From Lutibacter sp. (lineage in GTDB: Bacteria; Bacteroidota; Bacteroidia; Flavobacteriales; Flavobacteriaceae), in the NCBI RefSeq assembly GCF_016342705.1, contig NZ_JAEINV010000005.1:124001-188000 (forward strand): 64,000 nt of DNA, read 5' to 3'. Below the pieces are notes generated by a model. It saw only the letters and a program-made list of their open reading frames with translations. It was not told the DNA's origin and did no database searches. Below are positions 1-9,611 of the stretch, in pieces (the stretch's first letter is position 1; every line of letters starts with the position of its first letter). The position numbers and the translations under genes are program-made.

Positions 1-818
1 GTAAATATTTTTATATAGCTTTCCGCATCTTCATCCGATGAGTTTAACCAATATTGGTAAAATTTATACGGTGAAGTTCTGTTAGCGTCTAACCAAACAT
101 TTCCACCAGCAGTTTTTCCAAATTTAGTTCCGTCTGCTTTTGTGATTAATTTACAAGTTAACGCGTATGCTTTTCCTTGTGCTTTTCTTCTCACTAATTC
201 AGTTCCAGTGGTAATATTTCCCCATTGATCTGAACCTCCCATTTGAAGTACACAATTTTTTTCCTTAAATAAATGGTAAAAATCGTATCCTTGAAATAAT
301 TGATATGTAAATTCAGTAAAACTCATTCCAGCTTGCGAATCGGCATCTAAACGTTTTTTAACTGAATCTTTTGCCATCATATAATTTACAGTTATATGTT
401 TACCTACATCGCGCACAAAATCAATTAATGAAATATCTTTCATCCAATCGTAATTGTTTACTAATTCGGCAGCATTTTCAGATGTGCTATCAAAATCTAA
501 GAAACGAGCTAATTGACCTTTAACTCCAGCAACGTTTTTGTTTAAAGTTTCCTCATCTAACAAATTACGCTCATCTGATTTTCCTGAAGGATCACCAACC
601 ATACCAGTTGCACCACCAACCAAAGCAATTGGATTATGTCCTGCTTTTTGAAAGTGCATTAAAATAATAATAGGTACTAAACTTCCAATATGCAATGAAT
701 CGGCAGTTGGATCAAATCCTATATAACCAGTAGTTTTATTTTTTAATAAATATTCTTCAGTTTCGGGCATTATATCGTGTAACATGCCTCTCCAACGTAG
801 TTCTTCAACAAAATTCAT
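1..818 (-). CDS. tyrS: Tyrosine--tRNA ligase, N-terminal part (3' end outside window)
   Basis: Charges tRNA-Tyr with tyrosine in the cytoplasm. The 272 visible residues read as a class I synthetase. The HIGH-type motif is HIGS at residues 43-46, a tyrosine-pocket stretch GGSDQWG lies near residues 194-200, and the KMSKS-type loop is KFGKT at 232-236. The usual length is about 430 residues, so the anticodon-binding and S4 domains lie outside the window; no frameshift is visible. The start is the ATG at 816-818, giving [11 protein letters not shown], the normal N-terminus for Bacteroidota TyrS. It is divergent from the epimerase at 937, and a TATCTTTG box lies just upstream on its strand. Confidence 0.96.
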   Translation of the reverse strand, partial: MNFVEELRWRGMLHDIMPETEEYLLKNKTTGYIGFDPTADSLHIGSLVPIIILMHFQKAGHNPIALVGGATGMVGDPSGKSDERNLLDEETLNKNVAGVKGQLARFLDFDSTSENAAELVNNYDWMKDISLIDFVRDVGKHITVNYMMAKDSVKKRLDADSQAGMSFTEFTYQLFQGYDFYHLFKEKNCVLQMGGSDQWGNITTGTELVRRKAQGKAYALTCKLITKADGTKFGKTAGGNVWLDANRTSPYKFYQYWLNSSDEDAESYIKIF

Positions 819-839
819 TATCAAAATTTTTAATTTAGG

Positions 840-874
840 CAAAGATAAAATTTTACTTCTAGTTAACTATTCAA
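840..874 (-). promoter_or_regulatory. Candidate tyrS promoter
   Basis: On the minus strand TATCTTTG (847-840) matches the Bacteroidota -7 consensus TAnnTTTG, and a TTG (874-872) lies 24 bases further upstream, slightly beyond the usual 17-23. The leader to the tyrS ATG would be about 16 bases. Confidence 0.5.
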
Positions 875-936
875 AACAAGTAGTTTTTTGTAAGTTTAAT
901 GTACATATAAACCAACATTTTTGTTATTTTCGTTTT

Positions 937-1938
937 ATGATATTAGTTACTGGAGGAACAGGTTTAGTTGGCGCACATTTATTGTATCATCTTTCATTAG
1001 AAAATGATGTAATTAAAGCTATTCATAGAAAAAAAAGCGACTTAAATGCTGTAAAAAACGTTTTTAGTTTTTATTCTGAAGATTTTGAACAGTTGTACGC
1101 AAAAATTAATTGGGTTGAAGCCGATATAACAGATATTTGTCAATTAGAAGTTGCTTTTGAAAATGTAACAGAAGTGTATCATTCAGCTGCGTTAGTATCT
1201 TTTAATCCTGCTGATTATAAAGCAATGCGAAAAATTAATATTGAAGGAACTTCTAATATTGTTAACTTTTGTATTGATTATACTATTAAAAAACTCTGTT
1301 TTGTTAGTTCTATAGCTACTATTGAAAAATCTTTAGGAAAAAAACTGATAACTGAAGAAAACGAATGGAATATTGAAAAAAATAATTACGGATACGCCAT
1401 TACAAAATATGGTGCCGAAATGGAAGTTTGGAGAGCTTCACAAGAAAATGTAGATGTTGTAATTGTAAATCCAGGAGTTATTTTGGGTGCTGGGTTTTGG
1501 AACAATGGTTCTGGCGCTATGTTTTCTAAAATAAATAAAGGAATGCCTTTTTATTCTGAAGGAATTACGGGTTTTGTTTCAGTAACAGATGTGGTAAAAA
1601 CAATGATGCTTTTAATGAAAAGTACTATTAAAAATGAACGCTTTATTTTAGTTTCTGAAAATATAAGTTTTAAAACCGTTTTTAATGAAATTGCAACAAA
1701 TTTAAATAAAAAATTACCTTCTATAAAAGTTACAAAATTACTAAGTGAAATTGCTTGGAGATTAGATTGGTTTAAAGCAATTATAACAAAAAAACAACCA
1801 ATACTCACAAGACAATCAGCCAAATCTATGCATAATAAACATCATTATTCATCAGAAAAAGTAAGAAAAGCACTTAATTTTCAGTTTAAACCTATTATAG
1901 AAACTATAGAGGAAATTTGTATTTTATTTAAAAAATAA
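937..1938 (+). CDS. NAD-dependent epimerase/dehydratase family protein (extended SDR)
   Basis: An extended short-chain dehydrogenase of 333 residues that probably acts on a nucleotide sugar or a similar NAD(P)-dependent substrate; the substrate cannot be read from sequence. It begins MILVTGGTGLVGAH, the Rossmann GxxGxxG loop, and has the YxxxK catalytic pair as YAITK in the middle, followed by a VNPG segment typical of the family. The reading frame stays open upstream to 784, but that part overlaps the tyrS start and would precede the nucleotide-binding strand, so the ATG at 937 is chosen. An imperfect -7 box TATTTTCG sits only four bases before this ATG. It converges on the DUF4296 gene with 9 bases between the stops. 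Confidence 0.88.
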   Translation: MILVTGGTGLVGAHLLYHLSLENDVIKAIHRKKSDLNAVKNVFSFYSEDFEQLYAKINWVEADITDICQLEVAFENVTEVYHSAALVSFNPADYKAMRKINIEGTSNIVNFCIDYTIKKLCFVSSIATIEKSLGKKLITEENEWNIEKNNYGYAITKYGAEMEVWRASQENVDVVIVNPGVILGAGFWNNGSGAMFSKINKGMPFYSEGITGFVSVTDVVKTMMLLMKSTIKNERFILVSENISFKTVFNEIATNLNKKLPSIKVTKLLSEIAWRLDWFKAIITKKQPILTRQSAKSMHNKHHYSSEKVRKALNFQFKPIIETIEEICILFKK

Positions 1939-1947
1939 ATTGAAGAA

Positions 1948-2358
1948 TTATTTCACAAAAGCATCAACTTCTTGATCCCTTAATACATTTTTAAAATTTG
2001 ATAATGAATCTTTGGTTCTTCGTTCTTTCTCGTATTGATTTAACATATCGCTTAATCGAGTTTCTACCTTTCTAATAATTTGATTATATTCATCAACTTT
2101 TGTAGAATAATAATAGTTACTTTCTTTAAATTGAACGCTATCAATATTGTATTTTTCAAATACTAATGGGTAATAATTTACTTTTCTTTTTAACTGCAGG
2201 TTTTTAACATTTTCAGCTCCTGAAGCCACCAATAAGTCCGTTAACAAATCAACCATTTGATTTTCCGGAATTAAATTGTCTGGCTTTTTAATAATTGTAT
2301 TACTAGTACAATTCATTAAAAAAATACTTAAAAATAATATGCTTAAAAATTTATTCAT
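1948..2358 (-). CDS. DUF4296 domain lipoprotein
   Basis: A 136-residue protein with a lipoprotein signal, a hydrophobic N-terminus ending FLMNC with Cys17 as the likely lipidated residue, followed by a helical, charged domain. The pattern (IPENQMVDLLTDL near the start, YYPLVFEKYNIDSVQF in the middle) is that of DUF4296, a Bacteroidota-only family of unknown function. It overlaps the 3' end of pyrC by 8 bases and so is translationally coupled and the last gene of a glycosyltransferase-pyrC-DUF4296 transcript. The role is unknown; location in the envelope is inferred from the lipobox. Confidence 0.85.
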   Translation of the reverse strand: MNKFLSILFLSIFLMNCTSNTIIKKPDNLIPENQMVDLLTDLLVASGAENVKNLQLKRKVNYYPLVFEKYNIDSVQFKESNYYYSTKVDEYNQIIRKVETRLSDMLNQYEKERRTKDSLSNFKNVLRDQEVDAFVK

Positions 2359-3700
2359 TTGTTCTATTAAACTTCAATCGTTTCCCTTTAAATGTATCAT
2401 TAATTATACCATTTTTATACACTAAATTTCCATTTACAAAGGTGTGTGTAATTTTTGAATAAAAAGTATCTCCTTCAAATGGAGACCAGCCACATTTGTA
2501 TAAAATGTTAGATTTATTAACTGTCCAAGGTGAAGCTATATCAACCAACACCAAATCGGCATAATATCCTTTTTTAATGAATCCTCTTTTTTCAATTTTG
2601 AAAATTATTGCAGGGTTATGACACATTTTCTCCACAATTTTTTCTATAGAAATTAACCCTTGCTTATACGCTTTTAAAATTACTGGTAAGGCGTGTTGTA
2701 CTAAAGGACCTCCACTTGGCGCTTTTGTATAGCTTTGTTGTTTTTCTTCCAGCGTGTGTGGTGCGTGATCTGTGGCAATTACATCAATCTTATCATCAAT
2801 TAAGGCTTTCCATAAACCTTCTTTATCTTTTTTTGTTTTTACCGCCGGATTCCATTTAATGAGCGTTCCTTTTGTTTTATAATCTTCTTCATCAAAACAC
2901 AAATGATGCACACAAACCTCAGCCGTAATTTGTTTTTTTGCTAAAGATGTTTTATTTGAAAATAACGCTGTTTCTTTCTCTGTTGATAAATGAAAAACAT
3001 GCAAACGAGCGCCTGTTTTCTTTGCTAATTTTATAGCTTTTGAAGACGACAAATAACAAGCTTCTTCACTTCTTATTTTGTGATGCAATTCAATAGGAAT
3101 ATCTTCTCCGTATTTTTGTAAATACGTTTCTAAATTCTTTTTAATAGTTGCTTCATCTTCACAATGAACAGCTATTAACATTTTTGTTGAAGAAAATATT
3201 TTTTCTAAAACTTCTTCATTATCCACCAACATATTTCCTGTTGAAGAACCTAAAAATAGTTTTATTCCAGCAACATTAGCTGGATCTGTTTTTAATAATT
3301 CTTCTAAATTATCATTAGTTCCGCCAAACATAAACGAATAATTTGCAGCAGAAGAGTTTGCTGCTATCTCAAATTTTTCTTCTAATAATGCTTGTGTTGT
3401 AGCCTGTGGAACAGTATTTGGCATTTCTATAAACGACGTAATTCCACCAGCAACAGCAGCTTTACTTTCCGACTCTATAGTAGCTTTATGGGTTAAACCA
3501 GGTTCACGAAAATGAACTTGATCGTCAATAACTCCTGGAAATAAATATTTTCCTTCAGCATCTATTACAGTGGTATTTGAAGATTTTAAACTAATAGATG
3601 TATCAATATCAACAATATATTCGCCGTCAATTAATACATCTCCTTCAAATATCTTTCCCTCATTAACAATTTGAGCGTTTTTTATAAGTGTTAAACTCAT
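2351..3700 (-). CDS. pyrC: Dihydroorotase
   Basis: Third step of de novo pyrimidine synthesis: reversible cyclisation of N-carbamoyl-aspartate to dihydroorotate, in the cytoplasm. The 449 residues fit the class I amidohydrolase type. Visible motifs are IDDQVHFREPG near residues 58-68, GIKLFLGS containing the lysine usually carboxylated, AVHCEDE, HVFHLSTEKE and ATDHAPH. The first histidine of the usual metal-binding HxH is Gln61 here; I believe this is common to Bacteroidota PyrC and not a local lesion. It starts 10 bases after the glycosyltransferase stop and overlaps the DUF4296 gene, so the three are one operon. Confidence 0.95.
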   Translation of the reverse strand: MSLTLIKNAQIVNEGKIFEGDVLIDGEYIVDIDTSISLKSSNTTVIDAEGKYLFPGVIDDQVHFREPGLTHKATIESESKAAVAGGITSFIEMPNTVPQATTQALLEEKFEIAANSSAANYSFMFGGTNDNLEELLKTDPANVAGIKLFLGSSTGNMLVDNEEVLEKIFSSTKMLIAVHCEDEATIKKNLETYLQKYGEDIPIELHHKIRSEEACYLSSSKAIKLAKKTGARLHVFHLSTEKETALFSNKTSLAKKQITAEVCVHHLCFDEEDYKTKGTLIKWNPAVKTKKDKEGLWKALIDDKIDVIATDHAPHTLEEKQQSYTKAPSGGPLVQHALPVILKAYKQGLISIEKIVEKMCHNPAIIFKIEKRGFIKKGYYADLVLVDIASPWTVNKSNILYKCGWSPFEGDTFYSKITHTFVNGNLVYKNGIINDTFKGKRLKFNRTNE

Positions 3701-3710
3701 GTTTTTTTCT

Positions 3711-4430
3711 TTATGATTGCAATCCTTTTAGTTTCATTTTAATTACACCAAAAATAGCTTCTGAAATTATTGATGAGCTCATTTTTGATGTTCCTCTTTT
3801 TCTGTCTGTAAAGATAATAGAAACTTCTTTGTGTTTAAATTTTCTTTTCCAAGCATTAAACTTCATCTCAATTTGAAATGCGTAACCTACAAATTCAATA
3901 TTATCTAGGTTAATACTTTCTAATACTTTTCTATGATAACAAACAAAACCAGCTGTAGTATCATAAATTGGAATCCTAGTAATTATTCTAACGTATTTTG
4001 AAGCAAAATATGATAAAAACAAACGTTTAAAATCCCACTGAACCACATTTATTTTATTATTAACATATCTAGATCCAATTGAATAATCTGCACCATCCAC
4101 TGCACAAGCATTATAAAGTTTAATTAAATCTGATGGATTGTGCGAAAAATCTGCATCCATTTCCATAATATATTCATATCCTTTAGCAAGCGCCCATTTA
4201 AATCCGTGAATGTAGGCGGTTCCCAAACCATTTTTTTCTTTTCTTACTTCAATAAACAAGTTTGAAAATTCTGATTGTAATTGAGAAACAATTTCAGCTG
4301 TTCCGTCTGGCGAACTGTCATCAACAATTAAAATGTCAAAATTATTCTCTTGAGAAAAAACAGCTCTAATAATGGCTTCAATATTTTCTTTTTCGTTGTA
4401 TGTTGGTATTATTACAAGTGTTTTTGACAT
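3711..4430 (-). CDS. Polyprenol-phosphate mannosyl/glucosyltransferase (GT2, DPM1-like)
   Basis: A GT2 glycosyltransferase of 239 residues that likely transfers a sugar from a nucleotide donor to a polyprenyl phosphate at the inner membrane face. It opens with VIIPTYNEKENI, then VDDSSPDGT, the donor-metal motif as MDADFSHNP, and the end motif DRKRGTSKMS, all in the order seen in dolichol-phosphate mannosyltransferase. It has no membrane-spanning C-terminus, so it resembles the short, soluble DPM1 type. It is the first gene of the operon with pyrC. Two TAnnTTTG boxes lie just upstream on its strand. Confidence 0.9.
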   Translation of the reverse strand: MSKTLVIIPTYNEKENIEAIIRAVFSQENNFDILIVDDSSPDGTAEIVSQLQSEFSNLFIEVRKEKNGLGTAYIHGFKWALAKGYEYIMEMDADFSHNPSDLIKLYNACAVDGADYSIGSRYVNNKINVVQWDFKRLFLSYFASKYVRIITRIPIYDTTAGFVCYHRKVLESINLDNIEFVGYAFQIEMKFNAWKRKFKHKEVSIIFTDRKRGTSKMSSSIISEAIFGVIKMKLKGLQS

Positions 4431-4434
4431 ATAG

Positions 4435-4476
4435 CAAAATTATGGGCAAAGATAAAACAATTTATTGCTAATTTTG
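4435..4476. promoter_or_regulatory. Divergent promoter region, glycosyltransferase / DUF4271
   Basis: On the plus strand TAATTTTG (4469-4476) lies 23 bases before the DUF4271 ATG. On the minus strand there are two boxes: TATCTTTG (4454-4447) and TAATTTTG (4442-4435). The second ends only four bases before the glycosyltransferase ATG, which would give a nearly leaderless mRNA. No well-spaced -33 TTG accompanies them. Confidence 0.45.
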
Positions 4477-4499
4477 CCTCTAAACTTTAACTTAAGTTC

Positions 4500-5162
4500 A
4501 TGTTTGAAGCAAAAGAAATAATTTCACAAAATAACGATTGGATTACTCTAGTTTTCCTGGTGATTTTATTTCTGTTAACAATTAACAAATTATTGTTTAA
4601 TGATAGAATTCTACATAGTAGTACTTTATTTCTTCAAAAAAGATTTTTATTAATTTATTTTAATAAAGAAAAAAGCATCATTTTTAATCTCTTTCAAATA
4701 ACATTTTTTTTAATTAAAGTTTTAGTAATATCTTTAATTACATATCATGTAAATTATTTTTTTAAAATAAATACAAGTATTTATGGAGCTAAAGGATATG
4801 GCGTGATACTTATTTGTATTGTTTCCTACTTTTTAATACACTACTTAATTGGTATATTTTTAGCAGAAATTTTAAGTTTTCAAAAAACATTTAGAAAAAT
4901 AGTTTACGACAAAATAAATTATTTTAATAACTTAATCTTATGGGTATTGCCTTTTTTAATTATTTACTCATATACAGACAGTTTTAAAGTGTTATTTTTC
5001 AATATTCTACTCTTCCTTTCATTACTATTACTGGTTTTACGATACAGTTTGCTATTGTACAATAATAAAAACCTAATTTTTAATAACATATTTTATTTTA
5101 TTTTGTACCTTTGCGCACTTGAAATAGCACCTTTTGTGATTATTTTAAAACTAACCATTTAA
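4500..5162 (+). CDS. DUF4271 membrane protein
   Basis: A 220-residue integral membrane protein with about six hydrophobic segments (the first near residues 17-30, the last near 195-218) and very few charges between them. Position directly before hemD and the general pattern match DUF4271, a Flavobacteriia family regularly found beside uroporphyrinogen-III synthase. Its function is unknown. The spacing to the hemD ATG is 17 bases, so the two are probably co-transcribed. Family call rests on context as much as on sequence. Confidence 0.75.
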   Translation: MFEAKEIISQNNDWITLVFLVILFLLTINKLLFNDRILHSSTLFLQKRFLLIYFNKEKSIIFNLFQITFFLIKVLVISLITYHVNYFFKINTSIYGAKGYGVILICIVSYFLIHYLIGIFLAEILSFQKTFRKIVYDKINYFNNLILWVLPFLIIYSYTDSFKVLFFNILLFLSLLLLVLRYSLLLYNNKNLIFNNIFYFILYLCALEIAPFVIILKLTI

Positions 5163-5179
5163 AGACAAAATTGAAGTTT

Positions 5180-5926
5180 ATGAAAGTGAAAACAATTTTG
5201 GTTTCCCAACCAGCTCCAAAAGCCGAAAACTCACCTTATTCAGATTTAATAGAAAAGCAAAAAGTTAAAATTGACTTCCGCCCATTTATACATGTAGAAG
5301 GTGTTCAGGCTAAAGAGGTAAGAGCTCAAAAAATTGATTTAAAAAACTATACCGCAATTATTTTAACTAGCAGAAACGCAGTAGATCACTTCTTTAGAAT
5401 TGCTGAAGAAATGAGATTTGTTGTGCCAGATTCTATGAAGTATTTTTGTGAATCAGAAGCTGTTGCGTATTACCTTCAAAAGTATGTTGTTTATAGAAAA
5501 CGAAAAATCTATGTTGGTGAAAAAACCTTTGTTGATTTAGCAAAAATTATAAAAAAGTATAAGGATGAAAAATTCTTATTACCATCATCAGACAAGTTAA
5601 AAGATATTGTTCCTGAAATATTAAACGACTTGGGTGTAAAATGGGATAGAGGTATTTTTTATAAAACTGTAACGAGTGACTTATCTGACTTAACAGATGT
5701 TTTTTACGATATTTTGGTGTTCTTTTCACCATCAGGAATTGATTCGTTATTTAAAAATTTCCCGGAATTTCAACAAAATAACACAAGAATTGCTGCATTT
5801 GGAGATTCAACAATTAAAGCTGCTACAGATGCGGGTTTAAAAATTAATATTCCTGCGCCAACTCCAGAAACGCCTTCTATGACAATGGCATTAGAAAAAT
5901 ACATTACGGAAGTAAATAAAAAATAA
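5180..5926 (+). CDS. hemD: Uroporphyrinogen-III synthase
   Basis: Closes and rearranges hydroxymethylbilane to uroporphyrinogen III in haem and sirohaem synthesis, in the cytoplasm. The 248 residues show the diverged two-domain HemD pattern: ILVSQPAPKAENSPY at the N-terminus, AIILTSRNAVDHFF near residue 56, and the second-domain segment LVFFSPSGIDSLF. The ATG at 5180 is preferred to an in-frame TTG at 5171 because it gives the usual start MKVKTILVSQP. It follows the DUF4271 gene and ends before a bidirectional terminator shared with radA. Confidence 0.9.
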   Translation: MKVKTILVSQPAPKAENSPYSDLIEKQKVKIDFRPFIHVEGVQAKEVRAQKIDLKNYTAIILTSRNAVDHFFRIAEEMRFVVPDSMKYFCESEAVAYYLQKYVVYRKRKIYVGEKTFVDLAKIIKKYKDEKFLLPSSDKLKDIVPEILNDLGVKWDRGIFYKTVTSDLSDLTDVFYDILVFFSPSGIDSLFKNFPEFQQNNTRIAAFGDSTIKAATDAGLKINIPAPTPETPSMTMALEKYITEVNKK

Positions 5927-5943
5927 GTTTTATTAAATATTAT

Positions 5944-5973
5944 AAAAAACCCGAGTTATACTCGGTTTTTTTT
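5944..5973. terminator. Bidirectional terminator between hemD and radA
   Basis: The stem CCGAG/CTCGG around a TTATA loop is flanked by an A-run on the left and a T-run on the right, so it can end transcription from both converging genes. The right T-run overlaps the radA stop region. Confidence 0.85.
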
Positions 5974-7330
5974 ATGCAAATAAGTTTGCATAAATATCAT
6001 CAACCTTTGCCACTTTAACTATTTTAATAGATGTAAAAGATTTGCTTATTTTATTAAATTTTGAAATAAATATTTTATGAAATCCTAATTTTTCAGCTTC
6101 TAAAATTCGTTGTTCAACCCTATTTACAGGTCTTATTTCTCCAGCTAAACCAATTTCAGCAGCAAAACAAAAATCTTGCGGAATAGCGTCATCTTCATTT
6201 GACGATAAAATAGCAGAAATTACAGCTAAATCAATTGCAGGATCGTCCACTTTTATACCTCCGGCAATGTTTAAAAACACATCTTTTGCGCCTAATCTAA
6301 ACCCTGCACGTTTTTCCAACACAGCTAGTAACATGTTTAATCTTTTAGTATCATACCCTGTTGCTGATCGTTGTGGTGTTCCGTAAACAGCTGTACTAAC
6401 TAGTGCCTGAACTTCAATCATTAAAGGCCTCATTCCTTCTAAAGTTGCAGCAATAGCAGTACCGCTTAAATCGCCTTCTTTTTGAGATATTAATATTTCT
6501 GAAGGATTTTCAACTTCCCGCAAACCAATACTTTGCATTTCATAAATTCCTAATTCTGCAGTGGAGCCGAAACGATTTTTATTGGCTCTTAATATTCTGT
6601 ACGTATGATTTCTGTCGCCTTCAAATTGCAAAACCACATCCACCATATGCTCTAAAATTTTTGGACCAGCAATGGCTCCATCTTTAGTTATATGGCCAAT
6701 TAAAAGCACAGGTGTTGCTGTTTCTTTAGCAAATTTTATAAACTCAGCAGTAGTTTCTCTAATTTGAGATATAGAACCAGGAGATGCTTCAATATATTCG
6801 GTATGTAATGTTTGAATAGAATCAATAACTACAACATCTGGCTGCACTTCTTCAATAGCTCTAAAAATATTTTGAGTATTTGTTTCGGTTAAAATTAAAC
6901 AATTAGTGTTTTTACTTTGAAGACGTTCCGCTCTCATTTTAATTTGAGATTGACTTTCTTCTCCCGAAACGTACAAAACTCTTTTTGGAATACCCAAGGC
7001 AATTTGCAATAGTAATGTAGATTTCCCAATGCCGGGTTCACCACCCAAAAGTGTCATAGACCCTTTCACCAAACCACCGCCTAAAACCCTGTTTAATTCG
7101 TTATTTAAGGTAGAAATTCTATCTTCTTTATCAAACGGAATTTCGTTAATTTTTAACGCCTTATTTGTTTTTTTAGTGGTAGGTGTTTGCTTCCAATTGC
7201 GCTTTTCTTCCTTTTGAATTACTTCTTCAACAATGGTATTCCATTCGTGACAAGAATTACATTGCCCTAACCATTTTGCATATTGGGTACCACAGTTTTG
7301 ACAAAAAAAGGTTGTTTTTGCTTTAGCCAT
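5972..7330 (-). CDS. radA: DNA repair protein RadA
   Basis: A RecA-like ATPase that extends D-loops and helps resolve recombination intermediates. The 452 residues hold all parts of the family: an N-terminal zinc finger (CQNC and CNSC near residues 10-30), Walker A GGEPGIGKST near residue 91, the RadA-specific KNRFGS motif near 251, and a C-terminal Lon-protease-like domain that normally lacks the protease residues. It is the last gene of the panC-panD-flippase-radA direction, 45 bases after the flippase stop. Length is normal. Confidence 0.97.
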   Translation of the reverse strand: MAKAKTTFFCQNCGTQYAKWLGQCNSCHEWNTIVEEVIQKEEKRNWKQTPTTKKTNKALKINEIPFDKEDRISTLNNELNRVLGGGLVKGSMTLLGGEPGIGKSTLLLQIALGIPKRVLYVSGEESQSQIKMRAERLQSKNTNCLILTETNTQNIFRAIEEVQPDVVVIDSIQTLHTEYIEASPGSISQIRETTAEFIKFAKETATPVLLIGHITKDGAIAGPKILEHMVDVVLQFEGDRNHTYRILRANKNRFGSTAELGIYEMQSIGLREVENPSEILISQKEGDLSGTAIAATLEGMRPLMIEVQALVSTAVYGTPQRSATGYDTKRLNMLLAVLEKRAGFRLGAKDVFLNIAGGIKVDDPAIDLAVISAILSSNEDDAIPQDFCFAAEIGLAGEIRPVNRVEQRILEAEKLGFHKIFISKFNKISKSFTSIKIVKVAKVDDIYANLFA

Positions 7331-7375
7331 TTTTAAGTTTTATTGAAAAAAGTAAATATAGTAAGAAAAGAAGAA

Positions 7376-8350
7376 TTACTTCTTATACTTATTGTAAATT
7401 GGAATTAGTAAAAATGAAAGTCCACCAAATAAAATAACCATTATTGTTTGTGCAGTCCACATTATCCAACCAAAAGCACGTGCTGGATTATCATCAACTT
7501 TATACAAAATAAGTGCACTTGCAACAAAAATTGGATAAGAGCCCAAACCTCCATTGGTTAATGCCATACTTAATCCGCCAACTACAAAACCAACAATTAT
7601 TGCCGCAAAAGGTAAATTAGTTGTTTCTGGCAAAGCAAAAGTTACTACGTAAAACATTAACAAATACATTACCCAAATAAAGAGTGTATGAAAAAGGAAT
7701 TTCCACTTTTTTTTCATTGAAAAAATACTTTTCACACCATCTAACAGACCGTTAATAAATTCTATTAATTTATGAATTATGGGGTTTGATGATTTTTGAA
7801 GTAATTTAAATGTTGCAAATCCAATGATTGGTAACACAACAAAAATGATAATTTTTGAATAAAAACTGCTTTGACCATCATCTTTAAATATGTAGCTACT
7901 TACTAAATCTGTTTGCAAATAAAATGCAATTCCCATTATTATTAACAACATAATTACATCTGTAACTCGCTCGGCTACAATAGTTCCAAAAGCTTTTTCA
8001 AAAGGAATGTTTTCATATTTTTTAATACTTGCCGCTCTTGCAAACTCACCAGATCTTGGCACAAATAGGTTTAATAAATAAGCCATTAAAACGGTCATAA
8101 CACTATTGGCAAGTCTTGGTTTGTAACCTAAAGGTTCTAGTAAAAATTGCCACCTATAAGCTCTGGAAACATGACTAAGAACACCACAAAATAAAGATAA
8201 TACTACCCACCAATAATTGGCAGTTTTAAAAGATGTTTCAATAGAAAAGATATCACTTGGGGAAAGTCGAGACCACGAGTACCAAATTAAAAATACTCCC
8301 AAGGCTATTGGGAGTATTATAAAAATTATCTTTTTAAAATTTAATTTCAA
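7376..8350 (-). CDS. Flippase-like membrane protein (UPF0104 / LPG synthase transmembrane domain)
   Basis: A 324-residue integral membrane protein with about eight hydrophobic segments, of the UPF0104 family that includes the flippase domain of lysylphosphatidylglycerol synthase. A family-typical stretch is the NLFVPRSGEFARA segment after the third membrane helix. There is no C-terminal aminoacyl-transferase domain, so lysyl transfer itself is not expected; lipid or polyprenol-linked substrate movement is the usual inference. It starts one base after the panD stop, which indicates translational coupling, though no functional link to pantothenate is known. Confidence 0.85.
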   Translation of the reverse strand: MKLNFKKIIFIILPIALGVFLIWYSWSRLSPSDIFSIETSFKTANYWWVVLSLFCGVLSHVSRAYRWQFLLEPLGYKPRLANSVMTVLMAYLLNLFVPRSGEFARAASIKKYENIPFEKAFGTIVAERVTDVIMLLIIMGIAFYLQTDLVSSYIFKDDGQSSFYSKIIIFVVLPIIGFATFKLLQKSSNPIIHKLIEFINGLLDGVKSIFSMKKKWKFLFHTLFIWVMYLLMFYVVTFALPETTNLPFAAIIVGFVVGGLSMALTNGGLGSYPIFVASALILYKVDDNPARAFGWIMWTAQTIMVILFGGLSFLLIPIYNKYKK

Positions 8351-8351
8351 A

Positions 8352-8702
8352 TTAAGTTAAGGTATTATCATTTTCATTTGGAAAAATAAGCGTTGGCTTA
8401 AAAGATTTTGCTTCTTCAAAATCCATAACTCCGTATGAAATAATAATAACAATATCTCCTTTAGCAACTTTACGAGCTGCAGGACCATTTAAGGTTATCT
8501 CACCACTTTTTCTAGGACCAGGAATTGCATATGTTTCAAGGCGCTCACCATTGTTAATATTTACAATTTGAACTTTTTCTCCTTGAATAATATTTGAAGC
8601 ATCCATTAAATCCTCATCAATGGTTATACTGCCAATATATTGCAAATCGGCTCCAGTAACCTTTACTCTATGAATTTTTGATTTTACTACTTGTATTTGC
8701 AT
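8352..8702 (-). CDS. panD: Aspartate 1-decarboxylase
   Basis: Makes beta-alanine from L-aspartate for pantothenate and coenzyme A. The 116 residues include the self-cleavage site Gly-Ser in [10 protein letters not shown] (Gly24-Ser25), which yields the pyruvoyl cofactor, and the NGPAAR motif further on. It lies 38 bases downstream of panC, which uses its product. A TATTTTTG box four bases before the ATG suggests a promoter of its own within the operon. Confidence 0.96.
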   Translation of the reverse strand: MQIQVVKSKIHRVKVTGADLQYIGSITIDEDLMDASNIIQGEKVQIVNINNGERLETYAIPGPRKSGEITLNGPAARKVAKGDIVIIISYGVMDFEEAKSFKPTLIFPNENDNTLT

Positions 8703-8706
8703 GGTG

Positions 8707-8714
8707 CAAAAATA
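8707..8714 (-). promoter_or_regulatory. Candidate internal promoter of panD (-7 box)
   Basis: The minus strand reads TATTTTTG, then CACC, then the panD ATG. This matches TAnnTTTG and would start transcription at or next to the start codon. No clear -33 TTG is present. Confidence 0.35.
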
Positions 8715-8740
8715 ATAATTTTGTGTTAATATGTTAGTTT

Positions 8741-9580
8741 TTATAGACTTATATTATCAATAAGTCTAATATTTCCAGCAAAAACGGCTATAAAAGCTCT
8801 ATATTTTTGCGTTTTATTTTTAGTTTTTATAGGTAAAAGTGTTTCTTCATCGGCCATTTCAAAATATTCTAATTCTAAAAGTGGCTGCTTTTTAAATTCA
8901 TTTTCAACCCATTGCATAACTTCTAATGCATTTTTTGTGCCAAATTCAATTTTGGCTTGTTTTAATGTTTTAAAAATAAACGGAGCAATATTTCTGTGCT
9001 CTTTTGTCAGCCTTGCATTTCTTGAGCTCATTGCTAAACCATCTTCTTCTCTAAAAATATCACAAGGAACAATTTTTACGTGAAGTTGGTTTTTTACAAC
9101 CATTTTTTTAATTATTTGTAATTGCTGAAAATCCTTTTCTCCAAAATAAGCTTTAGTAGGAGTTACAATTTCAAATAATCTTTTTACAATAGTACCAACA
9201 CCATCAAAATGTCCTAGTCTAAATTTCCCCTCCATTTGATGTTCTAAGCCGTCAAAATTAAAAGATGCAGATTTTATATTATTTGAATAAATTTCTTCCG
9301 CAGTTGGCGTAAAAACTAAATCGCAAAAAACCGATTTTAATAACGATAAATCTGCATCAATTGTTTTTGGGTAATTTACCAAATCTTCTTCTCTATCAAA
9401 TTGAGTAGGATTCACAAAAATACTAACAACTACAAGGTCGTTTTCTTTTTTTGCCCTTTCAACTAAAGAAATATGCCCTTGGTGCAACGCTCCCATAGTA
9501 GGTACAAAACCAACTGTAGTTCCTTTTGGCAACGATTTTATTTTTTGTTGAATCGATTTTATTTTAGCAAAAACTAACAT
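8741..9580 (-). CDS. panC: Pantoate--beta-alanine ligase
   Basis: ATP-dependent condensation of pantoate with beta-alanine to pantothenate, in the cytoplasm. The 279 residues carry the HIGH-type motif in [13 protein letters not shown] (residues 28-40), VNPTQF in the pantoate site, and the KMSKS-equivalent SSRN. It heads a minus-strand operon with panD, so substrate supply and ligation are encoded together; panB is not in the window. It is divergent from the GT5-like gene, and a TAAGTTTG box (9619-9612) lies about 30 bases upstream. Confidence 0.96.
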   Translation of the reverse strand: MLVFAKIKSIQQKIKSLPKGTTVGFVPTMGALHQGHISLVERAKKENDLVVVSIFVNPTQFDREEDLVNYPKTIDADLSLLKSVFCDLVFTPTAEEIYSNNIKSASFNFDGLEHQMEGKFRLGHFDGVGTIVKRLFEIVTPTKAYFGEKDFQQLQIIKKMVVKNQLHVKIVPCDIFREEDGLAMSSRNARLTKEHRNIAPFIFKTLKQAKIEFGTKNALEVMQWVENEFKKQPLLELEYFEMADEETLLPIKTKNKTQKYRAFIAVFAGNIRLIDNISL

Positions 9581-9611
9581 AAGGTATTTGTTAATAAACG
9601 TTAAAAGCGTG

